DNA from: Cryomorphaceae bacterium BACL7 MAG-120322-bin74
Lineage (GTDB): Bacteria; Bacteroidota; Bacteroidia; Flavobacteriales; Schleiferiaceae
Length of the DNA: 64,000 nt
Reading direction: 5' to 3'
Assembly (NCBI GenBank): GCA_001438205.1
Contig: LICG01000006.1
Coordinates: 1 to 64,000 of the forward strand
Below are positions 37,851 to 47,182 of the stretch, one piece after another; position 1 is the stretch's first letter; each line of letters opens with the position of its first letter. Under the pieces are notes generated by a model. The model worked only from the letters and a program-made list of their open reading frames with translations. It made no database searches and had not been told where the DNA came from. Both the position numbers and the translations under genes were made by a program.

Positions 37851-37889
37851 ATTTCAGGGAGTTCCGGCTTTCTTGCCGATTATTGGGAG

Positions 37890-37897
37890 TACTTTTG
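37890..37897 (+). promoter_or_regulatory. -7 promoter box TACTTTTG of typA
   Basis: Exact TAnnTTTG match 25 bases upstream of the typA ATG at 37923. Confidence 0.6.
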
Positions 37898-37922
37898 CGC
37901 GGCCTAAGAGACGGCCTCTATT

Positions 37923-39698
37923 ATGAACCCCATTCGAAACATTGCGATAATCGCACACGTTGACCACGGCAAGACGACCCTGGTAGACAAGATTCTCCAC
38001 TACTGTCAATTGTTCCGCTCCAACCAGGAGACGGGTGAATTGATTTTGGATAACAATGACATTGAACGCGAACGTGGTATTACCATTTTAGCCAAAAACG
38101 TGAGCGTACGCTTCAAGGATGTCAAGATCAATATCATTGATACCCCAGGCCACGCAGACTTTGGCGGTGAGGTTGAGCGCGTACTCAACATGGCGGACGG
38201 CGTCCTACTATTAGTCGATGCCTTTGAGGGGCCCATGCCACAGACGCGATTCGTATTGCAAAAAGCGCTTCAATTGGGCCTTAAGCCGATTGTGGTCGTC
38301 AATAAAGTGGACAAGCCGAACTGTGATCCAGAAGCAGCACATGAAGCGGTTTTTGATTTGATGTTCTCATTGGATGCCACTGAAGCGCAATTGGATTTTC
38401 CATGTGTATTTGGCTCTGCCAAAAACAACTGGATGGGGGAAGACTGGAAGAACCCAACCGACAGCATTGAGTCTTTGTTGGATATGGTGCTAAAGTACGT
38501 TCCTGCAGCAGAGCAACTTGAAGGCACTTCACAGTTGTTGATCACCTCTTTAGATTACTCCACTTATACCGGACGTATGGCAATTGGACGTCTACACCGT
38601 GGTGTGTTAAAAGAGAACCAGCCTATTTGTGTAGTAAAGCGCGATGGCTCTATCACAAAATCGCGTATCAAAGAGCTGTATGTTTTTGACGGCCTAGGGC
38701 GCACACGTGTTGAAGAAGTTAAAGCCGGAGAAATTTGTGCTTTTAATGGCGTTGAGGGATTTGAAATTGGTGATACCGTTGCAGACTTTGAGAATCCAGA
38801 AGGATTACCCCCTATCACTATAGACGAGCCTACGATGAGCATGATTTTCACGATCAATGACTCACCATTTTTTGGTAAAGAAGGGAAGTTTGTGACCTCG
38901 CGCCACTTAAAGGACCGTCTTGAAAAAGAATTGGAGAAAAACCTTGCCCTGCGCGTTGAGCCTACTGATTCTGCAGACACCTTCCGTGTCTTTGGACGTG
39001 GCGTTTTGCACCTATCTGTTTTGATCGAAACCATGCGCCGCGAAGGCTACGAGATGCAAATAGGCAACCCACAAGTCATCATTAAAGAGATAGAGGGTGT
39101 AGCCTGTGAGCCCGTTGAAGAACTGCTCATTGACTTGCCCGAATCTATGAGTGGCACAGCCGTTGAGATGGCCACTTTGCGCAAAGGCGAGATGTTGAAT
39201 ATGGCACCTAAAGGTGACCGTATGATCTTGACCTTCCACATTCCATCACGTGGACTGATTGGCTTGCGTAATGCACTATTGACTTCTACCGCAGGGGAAG
39301 CCATCATGAACCACCGCTTCTTGGAATTTCAACCCCTCAAAGGAGATTTGCCTAGGCGTACAAACGGATCTATGGTTTCTATGGAGCAGGGCACTGCCAT
39401 TGCCTATTCCATTGACCGATTACAAGACCGCGGCCGCTTCTTTATTGAGCCTGGCGAAAGCATTTATGCAGGTCAGATTACGGGTGAACACACGCGTGGT
39501 TCTGACATGTTGGTCAACTTGACCAAAGGCAAAAAGCTCACCAACGTTCGCGCTTCTGGCACGGATGATAAAGTGCGTCTTACCCCAGCCATCAAGTTGC
39601 GTCTAGAAGAAGCTTTGGAGTATATCCAGAGCGACGAGTTGGTCGAAATCACACCCAAGAGTTTGCGCTTACGTAAAATGAAGATGATAAAGGGTTAA
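37923..39698 (+). CDS. typA: Ribosome-binding translational GTPase TypA/BipA
   Basis: 591-residue translational GTPase that aids 50S ribosome assembly and stress growth. The GTPase motifs are [10 protein letters not shown] (G1, about 10-19), DTPGHADF (G3, about 75) and NKVDK (G4, about 130). Domains II, III and V of the EF-G type follow, and the C-terminal TypA-specific domain ([26 protein letters not shown]) is diagnostic. Length is typical. A terminator hairpin lies 27 bases after the stop. Single-gene transcript. Confidence 0.97.
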   Translation: MNPIRNIAIIAHVDHGKTTLVDKILHYCQLFRSNQETGELILDNNDIERERGITILAKNVSVRFKDVKINIIDTPGHADFGGEVERVLNMADGVLLLVDAFEGPMPQTRFVLQKALQLGLKPIVVVNKVDKPNCDPEAAHEAVFDLMFSLDATEAQLDFPCVFGSAKNNWMGEDWKNPTDSIESLLDMVLKYVPAAEQLEGTSQLLITSLDYSTYTGRMAIGRLHRGVLKENQPICVVKRDGSITKSRIKELYVFDGLGRTRVEEVKAGEICAFNGVEGFEIGDTVADFENPEGLPPITIDEPTMSMIFTINDSPFFGKEGKFVTSRHLKDRLEKELEKNLALRVEPTDSADTFRVFGRGVLHLSVLIETMRREGYEMQIGNPQVIIKEIEGVACEPVEELLIDLPESMSGTAVEMATLRKGEMLNMAPKGDRMILTFHIPSRGLIGLRNALLTSTAGEAIMNHRFLEFQPLKGDLPRRTNGSMVSMEQGTAIAYSIDRLQDRGRFFIEPGESIYAGQITGEHTRGSDMLVNLTKGKKLTNVRASGTDDKVRLTPAIKLRLEEALEYIQSDELVEITPKSLRLRKMKMIKG

Positions 39699-39724
39699 AA
39701 AAACAACCATCTCATAATTTTGAA

Positions 39725-39758
39725 CATGCCGCCCTGAAAAGAGCGGCATGTTTTCTTT
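39725..39758 (+). terminator. Rho-independent terminator of typA
   Basis: CATGCCGC (39725-39732) pairs with GCGGCATG (39743-39750), ten-base loop, then TTTTCTTT. The ATG at 39748 that would lengthen the antiporter lies inside this stem. Confidence 0.85.
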
Positions 39759-39771
39759 GTACTTTCCCATA

Positions 39772-41076
39772 GTGAATCAGTTGATCAATACCCCTTCGAT
39801 CCTCATCGCGCTGGCTGCCATCGTGATTGTATCCTACCTCTTCAATCTTTTAGCCAAAAAGACCCGGATTCCCAGCGTGCTCATGCTTCTCGGGATGGGT
39901 ATCCTCTTTAGCCTTGGGGGCACGTATGCCGCATTGCCTCAGCCTGATGTTCGTCCTGCACTCGAAATCTTAGGATCTGTTGGGCTCATTATGATCGTTC
40001 TTGAGGCAGCGCTAGACCTTGAGCTTCGTAAAGAACATCGCAGCATGATTGGCCGTAGCATGGTGTTGACCTTGTTAGAGATGGGGGGCACTACCTTCTT
40101 TTTGGCTGCTCTTTTTCACATTGGCATGGATGCTCCCTGGACCCGTGCCATTCTCTACGCCGTGCCGTTGAGCATTCTAAGTTCTGCCATCATTATTCCC
40201 TCTGTAGAGAACCTACGGCATGACCTCAAAGAGTTCATGATTTACCAATCCACCTTCAGTGATATTCTGGGCATTATGCTCTTCTATTTCCTGGTAGAAG
40301 GCTTTGAAACCCCAGGTGGAAGTGTGACGGAATGGTTGCTGCAATTTGGCTGGTCTTTTGGTGTCAGCGTGCTGATTTCTGCTGTCTTCTCCTACTTGTT
40401 GGTGCTCCTGTTGCAAAACATCAAAACCCAGCTCAAACTCTTCCTTTTGATCGCGGTACTTATTCTCTTGTATGCGGTGGGCAAGATGCTCCATTTGAGT
40501 TCGCTTTTGATCATCCTCATTTTTGGACTGATCCTGAACAACCCGAAGCTATTTTTTCCAGGCAAACTGCAGAAGTTGCTCAAGGCTGACATTGTCAGCG
40601 GATTGCTCAATGATTTTAAATTGATCACCCGCGAAACTGCTTTCATTGTCCGAACCTTCTTTTTTGTGGTGTTTGGCTATAGTATTGACCTCGGCTCATT
40701 GGCCAATCCGCTGGTCATCTTCTTTGCTTTGCTTGCCCTAATAGGCATTTACCGTATTCGTGCCGTGGCCATTCAATGGACGGTGCCCAAGCCGCAAGCC
40801 ATTCTCACCTATTTGGCGCCACGCGGTCTGATCACCATTTTATTGTTCTACGCTATCCCCCCCGAAATGGGCATTGCCCAATTTGACAATGGAATCTTGC
40901 TGTATATCATCTTAGCCAGTTCCGTCTTTATGGCGTGGGGGATGGTGCGTCATCGCGACAAGGATGACCACCGAACGCTTGGGGATGTCCTACGTGACAC
41001 GGGCAGCGTAGATCCTGATATGGCACATGAACTGCCCACGACAGACGCCCCTGATCCTGAGGGGTCAACAAACTAA
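39772..41076 (+). CDS. CPA1-type Na+/H+ antiporter
   Basis: 434-residue membrane protein with about 12 helices, consistent with the monovalent cation:proton antiporter family. After an N-terminal helix (ILIALAAIVIVSYLFNLL) come helices with the typical charge pattern, for example GLIMIVLEAALDLELRKEHR. The C-terminus is a hydrophilic tail of about 40 residues (VLRDTGSVDPDMAHEL). An ATG at 39748 gives eight extra residues but lies in the typA terminator. I therefore choose the in-frame GTG 39772, which sits four bases after a TACTTTCC box (six of eight). Ion selectivity (Na+ or K+) is unknown. Confidence 0.85.
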   Translation: MNQLINTPSILIALAAIVIVSYLFNLLAKKTRIPSVLMLLGMGILFSLGGTYAALPQPDVRPALEILGSVGLIMIVLEAALDLELRKEHRSMIGRSMVLTLLEMGGTTFFLAALFHIGMDAPWTRAILYAVPLSILSSAIIIPSVENLRHDLKEFMIYQSTFSDILGIMLFYFLVEGFETPGGSVTEWLLQFGWSFGVSVLISAVFSYLLVLLLQNIKTQLKLFLLIAVLILLYAVGKMLHLSSLLIILIFGLILNNPKLFFPGKLQKLLKADIVSGLLNDFKLITRETAFIVRTFFFVVFGYSIDLGSLANPLVIFFALLALIGIYRIRAVAIQWTVPKPQAILTYLAPRGLITILLFYAIPPEMGIAQFDNGILLYIILASSVFMAWGMVRHRDKDDHRTLGDVLRDTGSVDPDMAHELPTTDAPDPEGSTN

Positions 41077-41080
41077 AAAA

Positions 41081-41113
41081 GGGCGTAAAAGGAATCTATT
41101 TCCCCTTACGCCC
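41081..41113. terminator. Bidirectional terminator
   Basis: GGGCGTAAAAGGAA pairs with TTCCCCTTACGCCC (one mismatch or wobble) over 33 bases. The minus strand then reads TTTTTT, which ends the TolB-like gene; the plus strand has a weaker tail for the antiporter gene. Confidence 0.75.
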
Positions 41114-41135
41114 CTTGCTTGAGTGCATGACGCAG

Positions 41136-42245
41136 TTACTCTGCCCAGTCGGCAACAAATAAGTTGGTTTCACGCGTTCCCCCGTTATTGCGGTTGCTTG
41201 CAAACACCAACTTGGTCCCATCCGGAGAAAACATAGGGAAGGAATCGAATGCCCCATCTTGGGTGACCTGCTCTAATTCGGTTCCATCTAGGTTAATTAA
41301 GAACAAATTGAAAGGGAAGCCACGTTCTGAAGCATGGTTGCTACAGAAGAGAATTTTGTGCCCATCCGGGGTGAAAAAAGGCGCCCAGTTTGCATTGCCT
41401 AAGTGTGTCACTTGGCGCATCTCCGTACCGTCTGCGCGGGCAACAAAAAGCTCCATATCTGTGGGTTCAACCAGGTGTTCGGCTAATAAGCCTTTGTATT
41501 TCTTGATGGCTTCTTCCGTTTTGGGGCGTGATGCACGCCACACCAGATACTCCCCATCAGGCGAAAAGAAAGCGCCACCATCGTAGCCCAAGTCATGGGT
41601 GATCTGAACCACTACGCTGCCATCCAAATTCATGGTGTACAATTCAAGGTCTCCGCTTCTATCGCTAGTAAAGACGATGCGGTCCCCTCTTGGAGAAACT
41701 GTGGCTTCAGCATCATAGCCAGGTTCATGCGTCAATTGACGTTGGATATCGCCTTCTAAATCCGCGACAAAAATGTCAAAGCTGGGATATAGGGGCCAAA
41801 CATAGCGACCTTGCTCGCGAACAGGCGCTGGAGGGCACTCCTTGCCACCTAAATGCGTAGAAGCATAAAGTACTTCCCGATCCCCCGGTAAGAAATAGGC
41901 GCATGTCGTACGCCCTAAACCCGAACTGACACGCTTTGGTTCCGTTTCTATGCGCGTCACATCTCGGTAAATAAAAATTTGATCACAAGCCGTGCCCCAG
42001 GCATCATAATTTGCTTGGAAAACAAGGCTTCGACCTTCAAAACTCCAATATGCCTCAGCATTGTCTCCACCAAACGTTAACTGATGCACATTTTTTAGGT
42101 GTGTTTCGCCTGGATAGGTTAGCGTTGCTTTGTCCAATTTTAGCCCCGCTATGGGTTGAGGCTGTGCTATGGTCATTAGGGAAAATAACAGGGTCAAGAA
42201 CGTAAATGCCCCGATAAAAAGCGGGGAGGAAAGTTGGGTTTTCAT
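41136..42245 (-). CDS. Exported TolB-like/WD40-PD40 beta-propeller protein
   Basis: 369-residue protein with signal peptide (ends MTIAQPQP). At least five PD40-type repeats follow, each with a form like SPDGTKLVFASNR, SPRGDRIVFTSDR and TPDGHKILFCSNH, building a six-bladed propeller similar to the C-terminal part of TolB. No peptidase or transporter domain is attached. Proteins like this usually act as periplasmic interaction partners. Its promoter overlaps that of the divergent M28 peptidase gene. Confidence 0.85.
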   Translation of the reverse strand: MKTQLSSPLFIGAFTFLTLLFSLMTIAQPQPIAGLKLDKATLTYPGETHLKNVHQLTFGGDNAEAYWSFEGRSLVFQANYDAWGTACDQIFIYRDVTRIETEPKRVSSGLGRTTCAYFLPGDREVLYASTHLGGKECPPAPVREQGRYVWPLYPSFDIFVADLEGDIQRQLTHEPGYDAEATVSPRGDRIVFTSDRSGDLELYTMNLDGSVVVQITHDLGYDGGAFFSPDGEYLVWRASRPKTEEAIKKYKGLLAEHLVEPTDMELFVARADGTEMRQVTHLGNANWAPFFTPDGHKILFCSNHASERGFPFNLFLINLDGTELEQVTQDGAFDSFPMFSPDGTKLVFASNRNNGGTRETNLFVADWAE

Positions 42246-42256
42246 AGGGATGCGGT

Positions 42257-42264
42257 TACATTTG
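42257..42264 (+). promoter_or_regulatory. -7 promoter box TACATTTG of M28 peptidase gene
   Basis: Exact TAnnTTTG match, 25 bases before ATG 42290. It interlocks with the opposing box at 42268-42275, only three bases away. Confidence 0.6.
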
Positions 42265-42267
42265 GCG

Positions 42268-42275
42268 CAAACCTA
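42268..42275 (-). promoter_or_regulatory. -7 promoter box TAGGTTTG of TolB-like gene
   Basis: Exact TAnnTTTG match on the minus strand, 22 bases before the start at 42245. The predicted start sites of the two promoters lie inside each other's boxes. Confidence 0.6.
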
Positions 42276-42289
42276 ATTCCCCAGGCCTT

Positions 42290-43555
42290 ATGAATTTGCA
42301 CAATACCCCAAAGCGCGGATTATCTACCCTTCTTTTACCCGTTTTAAGCGTTCTTGCACTCTCTACACATGCCCAAGACAGTCCGAAGTTGTCAAAAGTG
42401 GGACAAAGCCTTCAAGCGGATATCCGCACTTTGGCCGATGATGAAATGGAGGGCCGCAAAGTGGGAACCAAAGGAGAAAAGAAAGCGGCAGATTATTTGG
42501 TTAAGCGGTTTTCCTCGATAGGCGTTTCCGGTGGTATTTCTACGAGTAAGAAAGAACCTTACTTTGACTTTTTTGAAGCGCAACCCTCTGTGCACGGAAC
42601 CCCTGCCGGACCCAAAATTACCGGCCGAAATGTTGTCGCTGTACTTCCAGGTAATGGGGAAGGCACCCTGTACATTGGAGCACACTATGACCATTGGGGA
42701 TGGGGGGGAGAAGGAAGCCTCTATCGCGGAGCAGATTCGGCTATTCACAATGGTGCCGACGACAATGCCTCTGGCGTTGCGGCCGTTTTAGAGCTGGCGC
42801 GCCGTTTTCATGATGCCCCCTTGCAGAGCACCGTGGTTTTTATCGCTTTTTCAGGGGAAGAAATGGGATTGTGGGGTTCTAATGCATTTGCGAAAGAGCA
42901 TCTTGGGACCTTTCCTTCGCCTCGTTTCATGATCAACATGGACATGGTGGGCAGGCTCAATGAAGAAAAGCAATTGGCCGTCTATGGAACCGGCACCAGC
43001 CCCTTGTGGGATGGCCTATTAGATGAGCAGAACCAGTATGGCTTTGCGCTCAAAAGAGAAGTGTCTGGCGTGGGACCCTCGGACCACACATCATTTTACT
43101 TAGCAGATATCCCGGTGCTTCACTTTTTCACTGGGCAACATGAAGATTACCACCGCCCTTCTGACGATTGGGAAAAAATTAACGCCGAGGGCCTAGCCGC
43201 CATCGTGGATTATATCGAAAACATTGTCCGCTCCGCTGACGGATTTGGCGAGATCCCCTTTAGCAAAACCAAAGACCAAAGCGAGGATTCACCGCGCTTT
43301 AAAGTCACCTTAGGTGTCGTGCCTGACTACCTCTACAGCGATCCGGGGATGCGTATTGATGGCGTAAGTGAAGGCCGCCCTGCAGCCAAGGCTGGACTCA
43401 TCAAAGGGGATGTAGTGACGAAGATGGCTGATCACACGATCGAGAGCATGATGGACTATATGAAGGCCCTCAGCAGTTTTACTAAGGGGCAAACGGTTGA
43501 GGTAACCGTACTTCGTCAAGGAAAGTCCACCGTCGTGCCCGTGACGTTTGATTAA
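42290..43555 (+). CDS. Secreted M28 metallopeptidase with PDZ domain
   Basis: 421-residue exported zinc aminopeptidase-like protein (signal peptide ends ALSTHAQ). The di-zinc M28 ligands are visible in order: His in GAHYDHWG near 130, Asp in NGADDNASG near 157, Glu-Glu in FSGEEMGLWGS near 190, Asp in NMDMVGR near 217, and His in HEDYHRPSDD near 287. A C-terminal PDZ domain (about 340-420, DGVSEGRPAAKAGLIKGDVVTKM) probably handles substrate or partner binding. It shares an interlocked promoter with the TolB-like protein. The stop shares TTAA with the polA stop. Confidence 0.93.
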   Translation: MNLHNTPKRGLSTLLLPVLSVLALSTHAQDSPKLSKVGQSLQADIRTLADDEMEGRKVGTKGEKKAADYLVKRFSSIGVSGGISTSKKEPYFDFFEAQPSVHGTPAGPKITGRNVVAVLPGNGEGTLYIGAHYDHWGWGGEGSLYRGADSAIHNGADDNASGVAAVLELARRFHDAPLQSTVVFIAFSGEEMGLWGSNAFAKEHLGTFPSPRFMINMDMVGRLNEEKQLAVYGTGTSPLWDGLLDEQNQYGFALKREVSGVGPSDHTSFYLADIPVLHFFTGQHEDYHRPSDDWEKINAEGLAAIVDYIENIVRSADGFGEIPFSKTKDQSEDSPRFKVTLGVVPDYLYSDPGMRIDGVSEGRPAAKAGLIKGDVVTKMADHTIESMMDYMKALSSFTKGQTVEVTVLRQGKSTVVPVTFD

Positions 43556-46407
43556 TGGGCCTCTAGCCAGGTTGCGCCAACACCCGTATCGGCCACCAGC
43601 GGAACCGAAAGGGGGTATGCTTTTTCCATTTCCTCCACCACGAGGGTTTTGAGGGCATCAAGCTCTTTGCGTTGAACATCGAAGACCAATTCATCATGTA
43701 CCTGCAAAATCATGGGGGACGTGATCCCTTCTGCCTTCATGCGGGCATGCACGTTGATCATCGCTAGTTTTACGATATCAGCTGCCGTCCCTTGAATGGG
43801 GGCATTGATGGCATTGCGTTCGGAATGGCCGCGAACTGCTTGATTGCGTGAATCAATGTCCCGCAAATACCGGCGGCGGCCAAGCAAGGTCTCTACGTAC
43901 CCTAGATTCCGCGCTGACGCTACTTGGTCATCAATAAATTTCTTAATGCCCGGGTAGGTAGCAAAATAACTGTCAATGACCTCCTTCGCCTCAGAACGAG
44001 ACAAGGTGGTTTGATTACTCAACCCAAAGGCAGAGACGCCATAGATGATGCCAAAATTGACCGTTTTCGCATGGGATCGTTGTTCACGACTCACCTCTGA
44101 TAAGGGCACCCCAAACACCTTTGCTGCCGTGGCTGCATGAATGTCCTCCCCACTATTGAAGGCTTCCATCATCGCGGCATCTTGGCTCATCGAGGCGATG
44201 ACACGCAATTCAATCTGGGAATAATCCGCACTCAATAAAACGTGGTCCGCATCCCTTGCGACAAAAAGATTCCGCACACGCCGTCCACGCTCTGTGCGGA
44301 TAGGAATGTTTTGCAAATTTGGATTCGTCGAAGAAAGTCTGCCTGTAGCCGCCACTGCCTGGTTGAACGTGGTGTGGATACGCCCCGTTTCTGGATGCAC
44401 CAATAACGGAAGGGCATCTACATAGGTGCTTTTGAGCTTTCCCACTTGGCGCCAATCCAGAATTTTCTCCACAATGGGATGTGCCTTAGCATAAAATTCT
44501 AGCACCTCTTCTCCCGTGGCATACTGCCCTGTTTTGGTTTTTTTGGCCTTTCCCTGTCCGATTTTTAGTTCATCAAACAGTATGTCACCCAATTGCTTGG
44601 GCGATCCAAGATTGAAGGGGCGTCCGGCAATCTCTTGAATTTCATTTTCTAAACGGGCCAAATCGGTCGCCAATTCTTGTGAAAATGCAACGAGCCCTTC
44701 ACTGTCCACCTTCACCCCGGCGCGCTCCATATCCGATAAAACAGGAATTAAGGGCGCTTCCAGATTTCGGTAGACCGATTCAACGCCTGTCGACGCTAAC
44801 TGCGGCGCTAAGACCTCCCGCAATCGCCAAGTGATATCAGCGTCCTCCCCGGCATATTCTGCTACCACTGCCGGGTCTATCTGCCGCATGCTTTTTTGGT
44901 TCTTTCCTTTGGGTCCAATCAATGCGCTAATCGGGAGGGGGGTGTAGCCCAGCATGTTTTGCGCCAAATCATCCATGCCGTGGCGCTGGTCCGGTTCGAT
45001 GAGATAGTGCATCAACATCGTGTCTACAAGGGATCCTTGCAGGCGGATGCCATACGAAAGCAAAACTTGGACATCATACTTCAAGTTGTGGCCCACTTTT
45101 TCAATTGCCGGGTTTTCGAGCACCTCACGCAGAATGTCTAAAAGAAGCTGCGCGTCCTCGCGCGTCTCGGGCAATGCAACGTAGTAGGCGGTATGAGCTT
45201 CATAGGAAAAAGACAAGCCGACCAATTCAGCTTCGAGGCTATTCAAAGAGGTTGTTTCTACATCCAAACAGATCGCCGGTTGCTGGGATAGTTTTCGGGC
45301 CAACATTTGTACCGCTGGAAGGCTGTCCATCAACGTATAGGTATGGGGCGTAGTGGCGGCATCACTACCTTCTGTCGCCTGGAGCGCCGTACTCTCGGCA
45401 ACGCCAAATAAATCCATTTGGCCTTGCGAAGCTTGCGGGCTTGCAAAAGCGGAGACGCTCTCCGCCTTCTGGTCGCCCTCCCTGGTTTTTGGGGCACTTT
45501 GCACCTGAGATGGAGCCGATCCTTGTCCAGCGTGATTGGGCAATAGTCGACGCTGCAAACTCCTGAATTCTAGCTCATCCAATAGTCCTTTTAGGGCTTC
45601 TGTGTCGGGGCTTTCGCGCAGCAAATCTGCCTCATTGAGGTCTATGGGCACATCCACCAGAATGCGTGCGAGCACTTTGGACAAACGCCCTTGGTCCGCA
45701 AATTCCCGCACCTTTTCGCCTAGTTTTCCCTTGATCTCGTCTGCATGGGCCAAAATCCCTTCCATATTGTCGTACTGTGCCAATAGTTTGGCGGCCGTTT
45801 TTTCTCCGACGGAAGGAATGCCTGGAATGTTGTCCACGGCATCCCCCATGAGACCTAGCATGTCAATGACTTGATCCACACGGGCAATGCCCCAACGACC
45901 ACAGACTTCTTCCACACCCAATATTTCTGCGGGTTCGCCGCCACGGCCGGGCTTCAAGATTTTCACCTTTTCGGTGACCAGTTGTCCAAAATCCTTGTCT
46001 GGAGTCATCATAAAAACCTCATAACCGGCTGATTCGGCCTTATGGGCAAGGGTCCCAATCACATCATCTGCTTCAAAGCCGTGTACCCCAAGAGCGGGAA
46101 TGCGCATGGCTTCCAATAATTGTTGGATATAGGGGACCGCAACCTTGATCCCTTCAGGTGTTTCATCTCGATTTGCTTTGTATGCCGGAAAGAGTTCTTC
46201 TCTTACTTGGCTTCCTCCAATATCAAACACCACCGCCATGTGGCTTGGGTTGTGCTTTTCTATCACATCCAAAAGGGCCAGCATAAAGCCATACACGGCG
46301 GAGGTATCCACCCCTTTGCTGTTGACGCGCGGATTTCGGGCAAAGGCAAAATAAGCCCGATAAATCAAGGCATAAGCATCTAACAAGTACAAACGGGGCG
46401 TGGACAT
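43552..46407 (-). CDS. polA: DNA polymerase I
   Basis: 951-residue family A polymerase for repair and Okazaki-fragment processing. The N-terminal 5' nuclease domain is about 1-295 (LLDAYALIYRAYFAF, MMTPDKDFGQLV). The 3'-5' exonuclease domain at about 375-560 keeps catalytic motifs: LDVETTSLNS, GHNLKYDVQ and YAGEDADITW. The polymerase motifs are DYSQIELRV near 727, HAKTVNFGIIYG near 770 and QVHDELVFD near 905. So all three activities appear intact. A TATTTTTG box lies 16 bases upstream of the ATG. It is divergent from the mannosyltransferase and convergent with the M28 peptidase, sharing four bases of stop codon. Confidence 0.97.
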   Translation of the reverse strand: MSTPRLYLLDAYALIYRAYFAFARNPRVNSKGVDTSAVYGFMLALLDVIEKHNPSHMAVVFDIGGSQVREELFPAYKANRDETPEGIKVAVPYIQQLLEAMRIPALGVHGFEADDVIGTLAHKAESAGYEVFMMTPDKDFGQLVTEKVKILKPGRGGEPAEILGVEEVCGRWGIARVDQVIDMLGLMGDAVDNIPGIPSVGEKTAAKLLAQYDNMEGILAHADEIKGKLGEKVREFADQGRLSKVLARILVDVPIDLNEADLLRESPDTEALKGLLDELEFRSLQRRLLPNHAGQGSAPSQVQSAPKTREGDQKAESVSAFASPQASQGQMDLFGVAESTALQATEGSDAATTPHTYTLMDSLPAVQMLARKLSQQPAICLDVETTSLNSLEAELVGLSFSYEAHTAYYVALPETREDAQLLLDILREVLENPAIEKVGHNLKYDVQVLLSYGIRLQGSLVDTMLMHYLIEPDQRHGMDDLAQNMLGYTPLPISALIGPKGKNQKSMRQIDPAVVAEYAGEDADITWRLREVLAPQLASTGVESVYRNLEAPLIPVLSDMERAGVKVDSEGLVAFSQELATDLARLENEIQEIAGRPFNLGSPKQLGDILFDELKIGQGKAKKTKTGQYATGEEVLEFYAKAHPIVEKILDWRQVGKLKSTYVDALPLLVHPETGRIHTTFNQAVAATGRLSSTNPNLQNIPIRTERGRRVRNLFVARDADHVLLSADYSQIELRVIASMSQDAAMMEAFNSGEDIHAATAAKVFGVPLSEVSREQRSHAKTVNFGIIYGVSAFGLSNQTTLSRSEAKEVIDSYFATYPGIKKFIDDQVASARNLGYVETLLGRRRYLRDIDSRNQAVRGHSERNAINAPIQGTAADIVKLAMINVHARMKAEGITSPMILQVHDELVFDVQRKELDALKTLVVEEMEKAYPLSVPLVADTGVGATWLEAH

Positions 46408-46423
46408 AAGCAGCAGATTTCTT

Positions 46424-46431
46424 CAAAAATA
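46424..46431 (-). promoter_or_regulatory. -7 promoter box TATTTTTG of polA
   Basis: Exact TAnnTTTG match 16 bases before the polA ATG at 46407. Confidence 0.55.
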
Positions 46432-46445
46432 CGGCCTCTAAAGCC

Positions 46446-46453
46446 TACTTTTG
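46446..46453 (+). promoter_or_regulatory. -7 promoter box TACTTTTG of mannosyltransferase operon, leaderless spacing
   Basis: Exact TAnnTTTG match ending six bases before ATG 46460. It is back to back with the polA box 14 bases away. Confidence 0.6.
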
Positions 46454-46459
46454 GGGCAA

Positions 46460-47182
46460 ATGTCCGGGTCCCTCGTCATCATTCCCACGTTTAACGAACG
46501 CGATAACATTCATGCCATCTTAGATGCTGTGTTGTCACTGTCGGAAAATTTCCATGTCCTGATCATTGATGATGGCTCACCTGATGGCACCGCAGATCTG
46601 GTCCGCGATAAGCAAGTAGCGTATTCGGATCGTCTGTTCTTAGAGTGCCGCACCGGTAAGTTGGGATTGGGGACGGCCTATATCCATGGCTTCAAGTGGG
46701 CGCTAGCGCGTGACTATGCGCATATTTTTGAAATGGATGCGGATTTTTCACACGACCCAAAAGACCTCCCCCGTCTGCTCGAAGCTTGTACGCTCCAAGG
46801 CGCAGATATGGCCATTGGGTCTCGTTATTCTAATGGCGTAAATGTGGTCAATTGGCCCATGTCACGGGTATTATTGAGCTACTTTGCCTCCAAATATGTC
46901 CGCTTTATTACCGGCATGCCCATTCATGACACAACCGCAGGCTTTATATGCTATCGCAGAAGTGTCTTGGAGGCCCTCGATTTTGAAAAGATTCGGTTTG
47001 TAGGATATGCCTTCCAAATTGAAATGAAGTTCCGCGCATGGCAAAAGAACTTTCAATTGGCCGAAGTGCCTGTCATCTTCACCGACCGAAAATTGGGTCA
47101 AAGTAAAATGTCCAGTGGCATCATCCGGGAAGCCGTCTTTGGGGTAATTTTGCTGAAGATTACGAGCATATTCCGCAAATGA
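46460..47182 (+). CDS. Polyprenol-phosphate mannose synthase-like GT2
   Basis: 240-residue GT2 glycosyltransferase of the DPM1 type, no membrane helices at the C-terminus. Sugar-nucleotide motifs are DDGSPDGTADL near 36 and EMDADFSHDPKDLP near 92, with the acceptor-side GSRYSNG. It should transfer mannose from GDP-mannose to undecaprenyl phosphate on the cytoplasmic side. ATG 46460 is chosen because the longer TTG start overlaps the promoter. It leads an operon: pyrC (ATGA overlap), DUF4296 lipoprotein, then the LuxE-like gene, a known Bacteroidota gene order. It may feed the GT117 protein encoded at 59149-62241. Confidence 0.9.
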   Translation: MSGSLVIIPTFNERDNIHAILDAVLSLSENFHVLIIDDGSPDGTADLVRDKQVAYSDRLFLECRTGKLGLGTAYIHGFKWALARDYAHIFEMDADFSHDPKDLPRLLEACTLQGADMAIGSRYSNGVNVVNWPMSRVLLSYFASKYVRFITGMPIHDTTAGFICYRRSVLEALDFEKIRFVGYAFQIEMKFRAWQKNFQLAEVPVIFTDRKLGQSKMSSGIIREAVFGVILLKITSIFRK

